A DNA stretch of 64,000 nucleotides from Martinezella rhizogenes (GCA_013322215.1 JAAMEZ010000058.1:310001-374000); one strand, 5' to 3'. Counted from the first letter of the stretch, positions 1-8,760 are shown. The notes: generated by a model from the letters alone, not told the origin. Program-made: numbers and translations.

Positions 1-1
1 T

Positions 2-619
2 GTCGATGCTTTGATCAAGGAATTTCCGCCGGAAGAGCGCATCTATCGCATGCGCTGCGTCGAAGCCTGGTCGATGGTCATTCCCTGGGACGGCTTCCAG
101 CTCTCTGCCCTGCTTGACAAGGTAGAGCCGCAGGGCAGTGCCAAATTCGTGGCCTTCGAGACCGTCGTCCGGCCGGAGGAAATGCCGGGGCAATCCGGCC
201 TCCTGCAATCGCTGGAATGGCCCTATGTCGAGGGTCTGCGCCTGGACGAGGCCCGCAACCCGCTGACGCTGCTTGCGGTCGGCCTCTATGGCGAGACCCT
301 GCCCAACCAGAACGGTGCGCCGATCCGGCTCGTCGTGCCGTGGAAATATGGCTTCAAAGGCATCAAGTCGATCGTACGCATCACGCTCACCGACAAGCAG
401 CCGGTGAATACCTGGCAGGCGACGAACAGCCAGGAATACGGCTTCTATGCCAACGTCAATCCGGCCGTCGACCATCCGCGCTGGAGCCAGGCAACCGAAC
501 GGCGCATCGGCGAAGGTGGCTTCTTCGGCTCGAACCGTCATCCCACTCTGCCCTTCAATGGCTATGCCGATCAGGTCGCCAGCCTCTATAGCGGCATGGA
601 CCTCAGGGTGAATTTCTGA
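2..619 (+). CDS. msrP: MsrP, methionine-sulfoxide reductase catalytic subunit (5' end outside window)
   Basis: Periplasmic molybdopterin enzyme that reduces methionine sulfoxide in oxidised proteins, drawing electrons from the membrane heme protein MsrQ. The reading frame is open from base 2, so the N-terminus, including the expected twin-arginine signal, lies outside; about 205 C-terminal residues are present. Near the start is RMRCVEAW, whose Cys is the molybdenum ligand in the YedY/MsrP family. The later NGAPIRLVVPWKYGFKGIKS stretch is typical of sulfite-oxidase-fold proteins. The stop codon overlaps the msrQ start by one base (TGATG), so the two are translated together. Confidence 0.93.
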   Translation, partial: VDALIKEFPPEERIYRMRCVEAWSMVIPWDGFQLSALLDKVEPQGSAKFVAFETVVRPEEMPGQSGLLQSLEWPYVEGLRLDEARNPLTLLAVGLYGETLPNQNGAPIRLVVPWKYGFKGIKSIVRITLTDKQPVNTWQATNSQEYGFYANVNPAVDHPRWSQATERRIGEGGFFGSNRHPTLPFNGYADQVASLYSGMDLRVNF

Positions 620-1272
620 TGGCCCTCTCGTTCGCGCTCCCCAAGCGCTGGCAGCCTGCCTCCGTCTGGGCGCTCTATGTCGTCGGGCTCCTGCCGGCCG
701 CCTGGGAATTCTATCTCGGCGCAACGGATCAGCTCGGCGCCGATGCGGTGAAAACCTTCGAGCTTTTCCTGGGGCTGTGGGCGATCCGCTTCCTGCTGCT
801 GACGCTTGCGGTCACGCCGCTTCGCGATCTCTTCGGCTGGAACTATCTGCGCTATCGCCGTGCGCTCGGCCTGCTCTGTTTCTACTACGCGCTGATGCAC
901 CTGACCGTCTATATGGTCCTTGATCAGGCGCTCGACGTACAGGCCGTCATCGACGACGTGCTGAAGCGGCCCTTCATCATGTTCGGCATGGCGGGGCTCG
1001 TCATGCTGCTGGCGCTAGCCGTGACCTCGAACAACTTCTCGATCAAACGGCTCGGCAAGACATGGATCTGGCTGCATCGCCTCGTCTATATCGTCGCCGC
1101 CTGCGGCGCCCTGCACTTCGCCCTGTCGACCAAGGTGCTGTCGCTGGAACAATTCATCTATATCGGCCTGCTGATCGCCATGATCCTCTACAGATCCTAC
1201 CGGCCGATCATGATGGAGAGACGGCGGGCAGCGCGCGGGCCAGCCGTGGCTTCCAGTTCCAGGGCGGCCTGA
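619..1272 (+). CDS. msrQ: MsrQ, heme-binding membrane subunit of the MsrPQ system
   Basis: Inner-membrane b-type heme protein of the ferric-reductase-like family that passes electrons from the respiratory chain to MsrP. The 217-residue product has about six hydrophobic segments. Histidines that could bind heme lie in YALMHLTVYM and WIWLHRLVYIV, and a third in GALHFALS. The ATG overlaps the msrP stop. The next gene, on the other strand, ends only 29 bases away, and no terminator hairpin was seen between them. Confidence 0.92.
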   Translation: MALSFALPKRWQPASVWALYVVGLLPAAWEFYLGATDQLGADAVKTFELFLGLWAIRFLLLTLAVTPLRDLFGWNYLRYRRALGLLCFYYALMHLTVYMVLDQALDVQAVIDDVLKRPFIMFGMAGLVMLLALAVTSNNFSIKRLGKTWIWLHRLVYIVAACGALHFALSTKVLSLEQFIYIGLLIAMILYRSYRPIMMERRRAARGPAVASSSRAA

Positions 1273-1301
1273 AGCGGTCGCCCTGCTCTTTCAAGCAATA
1301 G

Positions 1302-2192
1302 TCATTCTGCAGCGCTGGCGATCTTCGCCTGGCCCTGCTCCTGCACCTCGACGGTCGCCGTCAGGCCGGCAATCAGCTTCGTGCCGTCAGGCACCTTGTC
1401 GAGCGCGATGCGCACCGGCACGCGCTGCGCCAGGCGCACCCAGCTGAACGTCGGGGTAATATTGGCAAGCAGGCTGCCGGAGGTGCGCTCGCGGTCCTCG
1501 ATGCCGTAGGCGATGCTTTCGACATGGCCGGTCAGTTTCTCAGCCTGGCCCATCAGATGAATGTGGACTTCGTCGCCGACATGGATGCGCGGGAGCTTGG
1601 TTTCCTCGAAATAACCTTCGACGCGAAGGGAATCGCTGTCGATCAGCGCCACCTTGGCGGTGCCGGCAGAGACATAATCGCCCGGACGCAGGCTGAGGTT
1701 GGAGATCGTGCCATTGACGGTGGCGCGGACCTCGGAGCGGTCGAGATTGAGCTGGGCAAGCTCGCGATTAGCGGTCGCCTGACGAACGGCGGCTTCATCC
1801 TGCTGCTCTGTGGTCTGCGCCTGCTCCTTCTGCTGGAGAGAGGCGGCATCGCCAAGGCGCGCCTGCCGCTGGCTTTCGCGGCGGGCCTGGTCGAGAGCGG
1901 CATTGCTGCTTGCAAGAGCTGCATCCGCCTGTTCGAGCGCGATGGCGAAGCGATCGCGATCGACGCGGAAGAGGACATCGCCCTTCTTGACGGTCTGGTT
2001 GTCCTTGACGAGGACCTCGCTCACGAGGCCTGAGACATCAGGCGCAATGCCGACGACATCGGCCCGCAGGCGCGCATCGCGCGTCCAGGGCTCGTCCATG
2101 TAGTGGCCCCAGAGCTGGCGGCCGACATAGACGGCGGCAACGACGAAGATGAGAGTGACGGCCACGCGGCCGATGAGTTTTAACGCGTTCAT
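1302..2192 (-). CDS. HlyD-family efflux periplasmic adaptor (AaeA/EmrA-like)
   Basis: Membrane-fusion protein linking an inner-membrane pump to the outer envelope. The 296-residue product has one N-terminal membrane anchor (about residues 7-25), a first lipoyl half-motif (VSGLVSEVLVKDNQTVKKGD), a short Gln/Ala-rich coiled coil, the returning half (ATVNGTISNLSLRPGDYV) and a beta-barrel (GYFEETKLPRIHVGDEVHI). I chose the ATG at 2192 because the 35 codons upstream are inside the DUF1656 gene; the start overlaps that gene's stop by four bases (ATGA). It is the last gene of a marR-FUSC-DUF1656-hlyD operon. The set resembles AaeXAB, which exports aromatic carboxylic acids, but the substrate here is not known. 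Confidence 0.9.
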   Translation of the reverse strand: MNALKLIGRVAVTLIFVVAAVYVGRQLWGHYMDEPWTRDARLRADVVGIAPDVSGLVSEVLVKDNQTVKKGDVLFRVDRDRFAIALEQADAALASSNAALDQARRESQRQARLGDAASLQQKEQAQTTEQQDEAAVRQATANRELAQLNLDRSEVRATVNGTISNLSLRPGDYVSAGTAKVALIDSDSLRVEGYFEETKLPRIHVGDEVHIHLMGQAEKLTGHVESIAYGIEDRERTSGSLLANITPTFSWVRLAQRVPVRIALDKVPDGTKLIAGLTATVEVQEQGQAKIASAAE

Positions 2193-2398
2193 GTGAAGTA
2201 CCAACGGGAGACAGAGGAGACGGCGCCGAGCAAAAGGACGTAAAGCGCGAGATCGAAAAGACCGCGATGCCAAACCAGAGTGTAGACTCCGATCCATGCC
2301 AGCAGGCGTCGAACGATGATGACGGCAAACAGCGTCACCAGCATGAGAACAAGAAGGCGTGGGATATAGACGCCATAAAGATCGAATTCTGCGGGCAT
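2189..2398 (-). CDS. DUF1656 small membrane protein (AaeX-like)
   Basis: A 69-residue inner-membrane protein beginning MPAEFDLYGVYIPRLLVLML, with two hydrophobic helices (about residues 9-28 and 45-62). DUF1656 proteins nearly always sit between FUSC transporters and HlyD adaptors, as here, and are thought to be accessory parts of the pump; no activity is known. The ATG at 2398 lies just after the FUSC stop at 2403. The stop overlaps the HlyD start by four bases. Confidence 0.85.
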   Translation of the reverse strand: MPAEFDLYGVYIPRLLVLMLVTLFAVIIVRRLLAWIGVYTLVWHRGLFDLALYVLLLGAVSSVSRWYFT

Positions 2399-2402
2399 GA
2401 TG

Positions 2403-4475
2403 TTACTCGGCGGCGATGGGAAGAGGTTGAGTTGTATCGGATAAAGGCGGCTGCCAGCTCGCCGGCGGTTCGGCATGGGGGAAGAGCGCCCGACGAAGAC
2501 CGACGAGCGCATCTAGGCTTGCCCGGCCGGCGTGCCGCTTTTCCTGTGCGACGGCTTCGAGGCCATGGTCGATCGAGACTCGCAGCTCGTCCGTGGGTTC
2601 GATGGCGCGCTTGGCCTTCAGCCGCGAGCGATAGAAATCCGATACACCAATCAGCACTTCGCTGACGGATGCGGCGGCGGGCGGCTTCAGCTGACCACGC
2701 TCCTTCTGCAGCATCAGCACGTTAAAGCCGAGGCGGACATCGGCGTAACCGTCGACCTTCTTCAGTTCGCGGTCCTCGATACCTGCAAGGCGGGGCACGA
2801 GCTGGCCGAGGCGGTCGAGGATGCGGCCGGACAGGCGTTCGTGATCGGCACGACGGATACCGGCGGCGGTTTCGGCAAGATCGGTCCAGCCGGCCCTGAC
2901 CAGTCGCCAGGCGGCAAGCTCGGCGCCGAACGGCCGGGTGAGCAAGGTCCAGACCAGGGCGAAGCCCACGCCGGCCAGAGCTGCAATAGCGCTGTTGGTA
3001 AAACTGGCGAAATCGGCCGTGTAACGATCCTGAAGCGCGATGAAACTTGCACCGTTCACCGCCAGCAGCATGCCGAGCATGTTCGTTTGCGGGCGGGTAA
3101 TCAGAACGCCCATCACCAGGAAGGGCGGAGCGAAGACCAGCACCAGCATCTCGAAGCCGGAGATCGACGGCAAGACACCGAAGATATAGACGCAGGCGAT
3201 GACGAGGCTGAGCGCGGTCCATATGAACATAGTGGTGATGAAGGGCGCGGGGCGATCGAGCGCGGCGAAAAACGAGCAGGCGACAGCCGCCATGGCGACG
3301 AAGCCGGCACCATCCTCCCATCCGGAATAGATCCAGAAGAAGCAGGCAACCGCGATCCCGGCGATGACACCACCGGCCGAGAAGGCCAGCAGGGCGTAAT
3401 CATAGTGCCTGATGTGACCGACGACGTTGCGATGGCGGAAGGCGGGGCGCCAAGTGCCGACCTGCTGCCCGGAAACGATCTGGGCACGCAGCGTCAGACA
3501 ATCCTGCCAAAGGTCGACGATTTCCTTCAGGCGGGCAAGAGCGCTCGACCGGACGAGGTCATCCCAACCGAGATCAAGATCATTCTGCTGCAACTCCTCG
3601 ATCTTTCCCGACAAGGTTTCGGCGGTCTCATCGAGCTTGCCGCAACCACCCTGCCCGAGCCAATCGGCCACGTCGTTCAGAACGGCAACCAATTCCTGTG
3701 GTAGCGGCTTGCCGGTGGCCTTCAAGGCGTGCAGGCGGTCAGCAAGGGAGGAGAAGAGCGGCAACAGCATCAACAGGCGACCGCGCAGCTCGCGTGAATG
3801 CCTGACGATGTCGCGGCTGCCCGCATCATATTTCAACTGGCTGATGACGAGATCGAGGCCGGAAACGTCGGCGGCAAGCTTCTGGCGCTTCAGGGGTGTT
3901 GCGGGCGAAGCACCCTCGCCGCGCAGGATCTCATCCGCCCAGGTGCCGGCGTCATCCAGCCACGAACCGATTCGCTGACCGAGCAAGGTGCCAACGCTGC
4001 TCGGAAAGGCGATGGCGCTGACGACGCTTGCGCAGACGATACCGATGATGATTTCTTCCGAACGGGCGAGCGCGACATCGAAGATGGTTTCGGGTGAGCC
4101 GACGGTCGGCAGCGCGATCAGCGGCAGCGTATAGCCGGCCAGCATGAAAACATAGCTGCGCGAGGTGCGGTCGAGCATCGAGATGAACAGCAGAGTGCCG
4201 GTCCAGAGCGCAACCACGATTGACAGCAGTTCCGGCGCATTGACGAAGAGCGGAATGAGGATCACCGACGCTGTGGCGCCGATCAGCGTGCCGAGCGCGC
4301 GATAAAGCCCCTTGGAGCTGGTTGCGCCAGCAAGCGGATTGGCGACCACATAGACGGCCGCCATCGCCCAATAGGGACGCGGCAGATCGAGCGACAACGC
4401 GATGAACAGCGCTATGATCGCAGCAATGAAAGCTTTGACGGAGAACAGCCACTCGCGCCAGGATGGAATGCTCAT
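2403..4475 (-). CDS. FUSC-family transporter (AaeB-like aromatic acid exporter)
   Basis: Predicted inner-membrane pump of 690 residues. It has the two-part FUSC layout: a block of transmembrane helices at roughly residues 10-170, a soluble region of about 180 residues rich in charged helices, a second membrane block at roughly 355-515, and a cytoplasmic C-terminal helical domain. Paired with HlyD and DUF1656 products it should export small toxic acids or hydrophobic compounds, as AaeAB and related fusaric-acid resistance pumps do. A good GGAG ribosome site precedes the ATG, which overlaps the marR stop (ATGA), so regulator and pump are co-transcribed. Confidence 0.88.
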   Translation of the reverse strand: MSIPSWREWLFSVKAFIAAIIALFIALSLDLPRPYWAMAAVYVVANPLAGATSSKGLYRALGTLIGATASVILIPLFVNAPELLSIVVALWTGTLLFISMLDRTSRSYVFMLAGYTLPLIALPTVGSPETIFDVALARSEEIIIGIVCASVVSAIAFPSSVGTLLGQRIGSWLDDAGTWADEILRGEGASPATPLKRQKLAADVSGLDLVISQLKYDAGSRDIVRHSRELRGRLLMLLPLFSSLADRLHALKATGKPLPQELVAVLNDVADWLGQGGCGKLDETAETLSGKIEELQQNDLDLGWDDLVRSSALARLKEIVDLWQDCLTLRAQIVSGQQVGTWRPAFRHRNVVGHIRHYDYALLAFSAGGVIAGIAVACFFWIYSGWEDGAGFVAMAAVACSFFAALDRPAPFITTMFIWTALSLVIACVYIFGVLPSISGFEMLVLVFAPPFLVMGVLITRPQTNMLGMLLAVNGASFIALQDRYTADFASFTNSAIAALAGVGFALVWTLLTRPFGAELAAWRLVRAGWTDLAETAAGIRRADHERLSGRILDRLGQLVPRLAGIEDRELKKVDGYADVRLGFNVLMLQKERGQLKPPAAASVSEVLIGVSDFYRSRLKAKRAIEPTDELRVSIDHGLEAVAQEKRHAGRASLDALVGLRRALFPHAEPPASWQPPLSDTTQPLPIAAE

Positions 4476-4942
4476 AGGACCTTCTCCGGCTCCGGTTCGG
4501 TCGCCTTCGATGCTTCGAATTCCTCGAAAGCCTTGAGGACGCGAACCGCAGCTTCGATGTCTGCCGGGTCGACATTGGCAAGGATCTTGCCGCGCAGCTC
4601 GTCGAGGGCGTCCTCCATGCGGGAGGCCAGCTTTTCACCCTCCGGCGTCAGCCACAGGCCTTTTGCGCGCCGATCCGTCGGATCATCCTTGCGGATGACG
4701 AGATCCATGCTTTCGAGCTGATCGAGCAGGCGAACCAGGGACGGGCCTTCGATGCCGACATAGGTGGCGAGAACCACCTGCCGCACGCCACCCCCCAGAC
4801 GGCCGATCCAAAGCAGCGGCGCGGCCACGGCCTCGGATATGCCATGAGAGCTCAGCGTGATGTCGACGACCCGGCGCCACTGGCGGCCGGTCGTGAGCAG
4901 ATTGGCGGTGAATATGCGCTGTAGGGTGTTTGGCGAGTTCAT
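4472..4942 (-). CDS. MarR-family transcriptional regulator
   Basis: Winged-helix DNA-binding protein of 156 residues. The core (LLTTGRQWRRVVDITLSSHG, then VVLATYVGIEGPSLVRLLDQL, DLVIRKDDPTDRRAKGLWLT) shows the MarR recognition helix and the wing with its DPTDRRAK signature. I chose ATG 4942 over a TTG three codons upstream. It is the first gene of the efflux operon and probably represses it, being released by the pump substrate. A 6-bp inverted repeat just upstream of the start is the likely operator. The N-terminal segment resembles that of MarR proteins paired with aromatic-acid pumps. Confidence 0.9.
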   Translation of the reverse strand: MNSPNTLQRIFTANLLTTGRQWRRVVDITLSSHGISEAVAAPLLWIGRLGGGVRQVVLATYVGIEGPSLVRLLDQLESMDLVIRKDDPTDRRAKGLWLTPEGEKLASRMEDALDELRGKILANVDPADIEAAVRVLKAFEEFEASKATEPEPEKVL

Positions 4943-4949
4943 AAGAACC

Positions 4950-4968
4950 AATTAGCACTAAACTAATT
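4950..4968. promoter_or_regulatory. Candidate MarR operator AATTAG-N7-CTAATT
   Basis: Perfect 6-bp inverted repeat with a 7-base centre in an A/T-rich stretch directly upstream of the marR start. On the minus strand it lies between a possible -35 (TTGAAT) and -10 (TAATTG) spaced by 17 bases, so a bound dimer would cover the promoter. Autorepression by MarR is an inference from position and symmetry. Confidence 0.5.
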
Positions 4969-5100
4969 AGGATTCAAATTATTTTAATAGAAAGCGCTAT
5001 CTGAAAAGGGAAATGCAGCCATGCGTTCTACGATGAGCGCGACAGTAAACGGCCCGAGATGCCAAGCCATGGCGATCCGGTCAGCCATTCGAACCCTCGG

Positions 5101-5727
5101 TCATCGATCGACGTTGCGCAGATAGGCACAGATCATCCTGACAAGCTCCTGTTTCAGTTCCGGCGAGCCCAACACATGCTTTCGAGCGGCGCTATGGATC
5201 ACACCCTCCACCGCGCCGGATAGGAGCTGCGCGAGCACATCGTCGGAGGGACCATTGCGGTCACTGCGATGGGCAGCGACAAAAGCTTTGTAGTGACCTT
5301 GATATTCGGCCAGGAAGGCATCGTGCGCCAACCTCGAACCATCATGCCCCGGCGCCTCATCCAGCAGCACCCTGTGAAGCTCCGGCTTCACATTGTGAGC
5401 ATCGATCATGCCTTGCACGAGCGCCTCCGCGCGCTGCGGCAACGGCAGTTCACCAGCCATCGTATTTCGCATGACGGTGAGAACCTCATCAAAGTGGCGG
5501 CGTCTGATGGCTTCGACCAACGAAAGCTTGTCGGGGAAATACTGGTAGAGCGAACCGATGCTGATGCCAGCGACGGCCGCGACTGTATTCGTCGTAAAAC
5601 CAGCCCATCCGCGCTCCCCCAAAACGCGAGCACCCGATTCGACAATTGCGTCCACCGTTGCCCGCGAACGCGCCTGGCTCGGCTCCTTTCGCATCGGCGA
5701 ACGCGGCTTCTTAATGCGAGTAGACAT
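5101..5727 (-). CDS. TetR/AcrR-family regulator
   Basis: Transcriptional repressor of 208 residues. The N-terminal helix-turn-helix is clear at about residues 44-75 (FTTNTVAAVAGISIGSLYQYF followed by PDKLSLVEAI). The C-terminal ligand domain has the HRVLLDEAPG stretch common in AcrR relatives. The first 20 residues are unusually basic (KKPRSPMRKEPSQARSR). It is divergent from the DinB gene, and the 68-base gap carries inverted repeats, so it probably controls itself and the DinB gene. The ligand is unknown. Confidence 0.9.
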   Translation of the reverse strand: MSTRIKKPRSPMRKEPSQARSRATVDAIVESGARVLGERGWAGFTTNTVAAVAGISIGSLYQYFPDKLSLVEAIRRRHFDEVLTVMRNTMAGELPLPQRAEALVQGMIDAHNVKPELHRVLLDEAPGHDGSRLAHDAFLAEYQGHYKAFVAAHRSDRNGPSDDVLAQLLSGAVEGVIHSAARKHVLGSPELKQELVRMICAYLRNVDR

Positions 5728-5769
5728 GCGATCCCCATTCCATGAAAATGTGAACAGATTACTCGCATT
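5713..5769. promoter_or_regulatory. Candidate TetR operators in the TetR/DinB gap
   Basis: Two overlapping symmetries. AATGTGA (5747-5753) and TCGCATT (5763-5769) form a near-palindrome around a 9-base centre. The right arm, extended to TACTCGCATT (5760-5769), is also an exact 10-base inverted copy of AATGCGAGTA (5713-5722) in the first codons of tetR. Three related half-sites around the tetR start fit dimeric repressor binding and possible looping. Confidence 0.5.
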
Positions 5770-5795
5770 TCATCAACCGACGGAAGGGCAAACTC

Positions 5796-6314
5796 TTGAG
5801 CGACGTGTCATTGCTGCAAACACTTTTCGGCTATCAAGCCTGGGCGAATGAGGAACTGCTCGACGCGATCGGTCGCCTCGATCCCGACCGGTACGGCAAG
5901 GAGCGTCATCTCTCGTTACGGTTGATGAATCATTCGCTGGTCGTCGCGCGCATATTCGCGGCGCATCTCACCGGGCGGGGACATGGCTACACGGACGACA
6001 ACACGCCCGAGACTCCTGCCCTGCCCGATCTTTGTGCGGCGCTCACGGCCTCCGACCAATGGTATCTGAAATATCTCGAAAGCATCGATCCCGAACTGCT
6101 GTCAACCTCCGTGCCATTCGTCTTCACGGATGGCGACAGAGGCTGCATGACACGGCAGGAGATGCTTCTTCACGTCGTCACGCACGGAGGCTACCACAGA
6201 GGCGAGATCGGCCGTCTGCTGGCACAGCTCTCCATCACGCCGCCCTGGGATACGCTTGCCGTTCACCTTCACCGCAGCGAGCCTTCGCGACGGCTGGCGA
6301 TGGCGGCAGAATAG
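5796..6314 (+). CDS. DinB-family putative metal-dependent enzyme
   Basis: Member of the DinB/YfiT four-helix-bundle family, 172 residues. Histidines in MNHSLVV (His46) and HVVTHGGYHRGEIG (His130 and His134) are the usual three metal ligands. Family members are often thiol-dependent S-transferases or unknown; the activity here cannot be told. The start is TTG at 5796, chosen because GGAAGG lies eight bases upstream and the protein begins MSDVSLLQTLFGYQAWANE, matching the DinB N-terminus. It is probably controlled by the divergent TetR protein. Only 13 bases separate its end from the convergent phosphotransferase pseudogene. Confidence 0.87.
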   Translation: MSDVSLLQTLFGYQAWANEELLDAIGRLDPDRYGKERHLSLRLMNHSLVVARIFAAHLTGRGHGYTDDNTPETPALPDLCAALTASDQWYLKYLESIDPELLSTSVPFVFTDGDRGCMTRQEMLLHVVTHGGYHRGEIGRLLAQLSITPPWDTLAVHLHRSEPSRRLAMAAE

Positions 6315-6327
6315 CTCGGGCTTGCCG

Positions 6328-7552
6328 CTAGAGTGAGTCCGATTTTTTCAGCAGCGCCGCCGTGTCGCGCAGCCAGCCGGCCGGATCGTCGCGGTGATAG
6401 ATCCGTTCGGATGGCTCGATATTGTCGAGGAAGCGCTGATAGATCACCGCGCGTCTCGCCATGGCAATCGGCTCAAGCAGTTCGGCGGCGCGCGCGGGAT
6501 CAGAACCGGGCACTCGAGCGAGCCATTCGCCATTCCAGTGATCTTTGATCGTCTCGACGTATTCCGGCGGCACACCATCGAGGAAGGCGGATTGATCGAG
6601 CAAGGGGTGGCCAATGCCGCTGTCGCCCCAATCGATCAATGTAATCTCCCGCTCCGTACCGCGAAAATTGCCGGGATGGCAGTCACCATGGAACGAGCGT
6701 ATCCGGCAAACCGCAGGCGTCGACCTTGGCAAACAGCGCCGGCAGACCGTCCACGAACCGCCGCAGCGTCGTGCGTTCGTCCTCAGACAGTTCCTCACTC
6801 GTCCGCCGCACGACCTCGGCGATTTCCAAGGACAAGCTCAGACCACTCCAATCGGGCAATCGCATCGCGCCTAGTTCGTCGACGCGATCGATCCACGAAA
6901 CCTGTATCTCGACAAGCAGCGTCACCATGGCGAGCAATTGCAGCAATGTCGCGTCATACAAGTCATCGCCCGGGATCTCCTCGATCAAAACACGCCCGTA
7001 TTCGTCATGCCCATACAATGTTGGAATGCGGTGACCGGCGAGAGCCGTGATGACGCGGCCCTCATGCGCCAGGAATGGCGGCACGACTTTCAGCCAGGCC
7101 GATTGGCTGCCGATGGGAATGCGCCAGACGCTGGAGAGATTCCAGGTGCGAATCTGGAGCGGTTTGCCGGTGAGTGCCAGGCCGCGCCCTGCGAGCACCC
7201 GGACAGCCCAATCGAGATCGGCGGCGGGACCACCGGGCTCGGCATAGGTTTGGCGCAACGGATGAGTCTCGATCCGCCCTGGCCAAGGTTCTGCCGGCAC
7301 GGGCTCGGCAATCTCAGCCAAATAGGTGACTTCGCCACCAGGCGCGCGGTCGCGCGCTGTTTCCAGCAGGCGCAGTATCGTCACGTCGATGCCAAGACGT
7401 TCGCGCGCGGCGCGCACGATGGATTCCACCTCCTGCCACCAGGGAACATCGACAGGGATCGGCGGCAGGGAGCCAATGACGGTGCCGTCTGACGTCACCA
7501 AGACCAGACATGCGGTGCGCGGTGGCACCGTTATCTTTTCCTGGTTCTCCAT
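6328..7552 (-). pseudogene. Aminoglycoside-phosphotransferase-family gene with a +1 frameshift
   Basis: Two overlapping frames together make one kinase-fold protein of 407 residues. The first (7552 to 6683) has an N-terminal domain of about 90 residues (LVLVTSDGTVIGSLPP, WWQEVESIVRAARERLG) reminiscent of a degenerate Nudix fold, then TWNLSSVWRIP, WLKVVPPFLAHEG, ending CGLPDTLV. The second frame (down to 6328) resumes with HGDCHPGNF, the catalytic loop, and LIDWGDSGIGHPLLD, the metal-binding loop. One extra base at about 6690-6691 in a CC run breaks the frame just before the catalytic His-Gly-Asp. If real, the first frame is truncated before the active site. It may instead be a sequencing error. 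Intact relatives I recall are mainly actinobacterial, so transfer is possible. Confidence 0.8.
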
Positions 7553-7707
7553 CTTTGTGCCCCCAATCTGCTCACACGCCGCAGCGAGCACGACTTTACC
7601 CTGTACCCGCACCCTCTCTGCTACCCTGGCGGCAACAATGCGGCAAGCCGAGCAATGCCGTTCGGCCGTTTTCATGCAATGCCCGCCTGTGAAATTCACA
7701 ACAAGCG

Positions 7708-8118
7708 TCAAGCTGCGCGCGCGGTCCGCGACAGAACGCGATCAAGCGCCATCGCCGCCGCGATACCAATGGCATAGGCCAGGATGTTCCAGAGTGAGAA
7801 CACTCTTCCGAACAACAGGGCTCCGGCGGTGGTCAATCGAAAGGCATCAAGATCCGGCGTATGCCAAAGCCTGAAAAGCTCCACGGCGATCGCGATGAGT
7901 AACGCCACCGCGGCAATTCTGAAACGCCCTGACGATATGAATATTGCTGCCAGGAGCCAGTAGACCATCGCTCCCCACAATAAAGAGCCGCCATATTTGA
8001 CGACCACGAAGGGCAGATCAATCGCATAGCCATATCGCCGCAGCGCAAGACCGCCAGCGATAGTCAACAGCAGCGCAAGGAGCGGAAGCAGTCTCCCGCG
8101 TGTCAATCTTCGCTGCAT
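7708..8118 (-). CDS. DUF2809 membrane protein
   Basis: Small inner-membrane protein of 136 residues with four predicted helices (about 12-27, 45-62, 66-84 and 104-128). The sequence LFGRVFSLWNILAYAIGIAAA near the C-terminus is the conserved end of DUF2809 proteins. The function is unknown. It lies alone between the broken phosphotransferase gene and the rplQ terminator, on the same strand as both. Confidence 0.7.
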   Translation of the reverse strand: MQRRLTRGRLLPLLALLLTIAGGLALRRYGYAIDLPFVVVKYGGSLLWGAMVYWLLAAIFISSGRFRIAAVALLIAIAVELFRLWHTPDLDAFRLTTAGALLFGRVFSLWNILAYAIGIAAAMALDRVLSRTARAA

Positions 8119-8237
8119 TGTTCCGCAACGCTCCCTGTTACCTGATAGGCTTGAGCCGGATGCGACTCATCAAGCTGCCGCAATATTCCAAAGCAATCAG
8201 GGAGATTGGAAGAGCGTTCCCGCAAGCCCATACGCCA

Positions 8238-8267
8238 AAAGGCCGGATGATCGCTCATCCGGCCTTT
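8238..8267 (-). terminator. Intrinsic terminator after rplQ
   Basis: Perfect 13-bp stem (AAAGGCCGGATGA with TCATCCGGCCTTT) around TCGC, which reads GCGA (a GNRA tetraloop) on the transcribed minus strand, followed there by TTTT. It lies 23 bases past the rplQ stop and closes the ribosomal-protein superoperon. Confidence 0.9.
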
Positions 8268-8290
8268 CAAATTGGATCCGAAACCTGGCC

Positions 8291-8713
8291 TTAAGCGGCT
8301 GCGGCTTCTTCTTCAGCGGCAACGCGAGCCTTGTCGGCTGCGCCCTTGGCATTGACGTCGCGATCGACGAATTCGACGACTGCGAGAGCGGCATTGTCGC
8401 CCTGACGGAAGCCGGCCTTCATGATACGCAGATAGCCGCCGTTGCGGGTGGCGTAGCGGGTTGCAATCGCATCGAACAGTTTCGAAACGACAGCTGCGTC
8501 GCGGATCTGCGAGATGGCCTGACGACGAGCGTGCAGGTCACCGCGCTTGCCGAGGGTTACCAGCTTCTCGACGATCGGACGAATTTCCTTCGCCTTCGGG
8601 AGAGTGGTGACGATCTGCTCATGGGTGATGAGCGAAGCTGCCATGTTGGCGAACATCGCCTTACGGTGGCTAGCGGTTCTATTCAGCTTGCGGCCGGCTT
8701 TACCGTGGCGCAT
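8291..8713 (-). CDS. rplQ: Ribosomal protein bL17
   Basis: Large-subunit protein near the peptide exit tunnel. The 140-residue product starts MRHGKAGRKLNRTASHRKAM, the canonical bL17 start, and carries LVTLGKRGDLHARRQA. The C-terminus has an Ala/Glu tail (AADKARVAAEEEAAAA) beyond the E. coli length of 127, common in alphaproteobacteria. It is the last gene of the alpha segment, 47 bases after rpoA; a 7-bp inverted repeat (TGCAGGC/GCCTGCA) fills that gap. Confidence 0.98.
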   Translation of the reverse strand: MRHGKAGRKLNRTASHRKAMFANMAASLITHEQIVTTLPKAKEIRPIVEKLVTLGKRGDLHARRQAISQIRDAAVVSKLFDAIATRYATRNGGYLRIMKAGFRQGDNAALAVVEFVDRDVNAKGAADKARVAAEEEAAAA

Positions 8714-8760
8714 TGCTATTCTCCTTCACTTGCAGGCATCGTTCGCCTGCAGTTTGTTGG

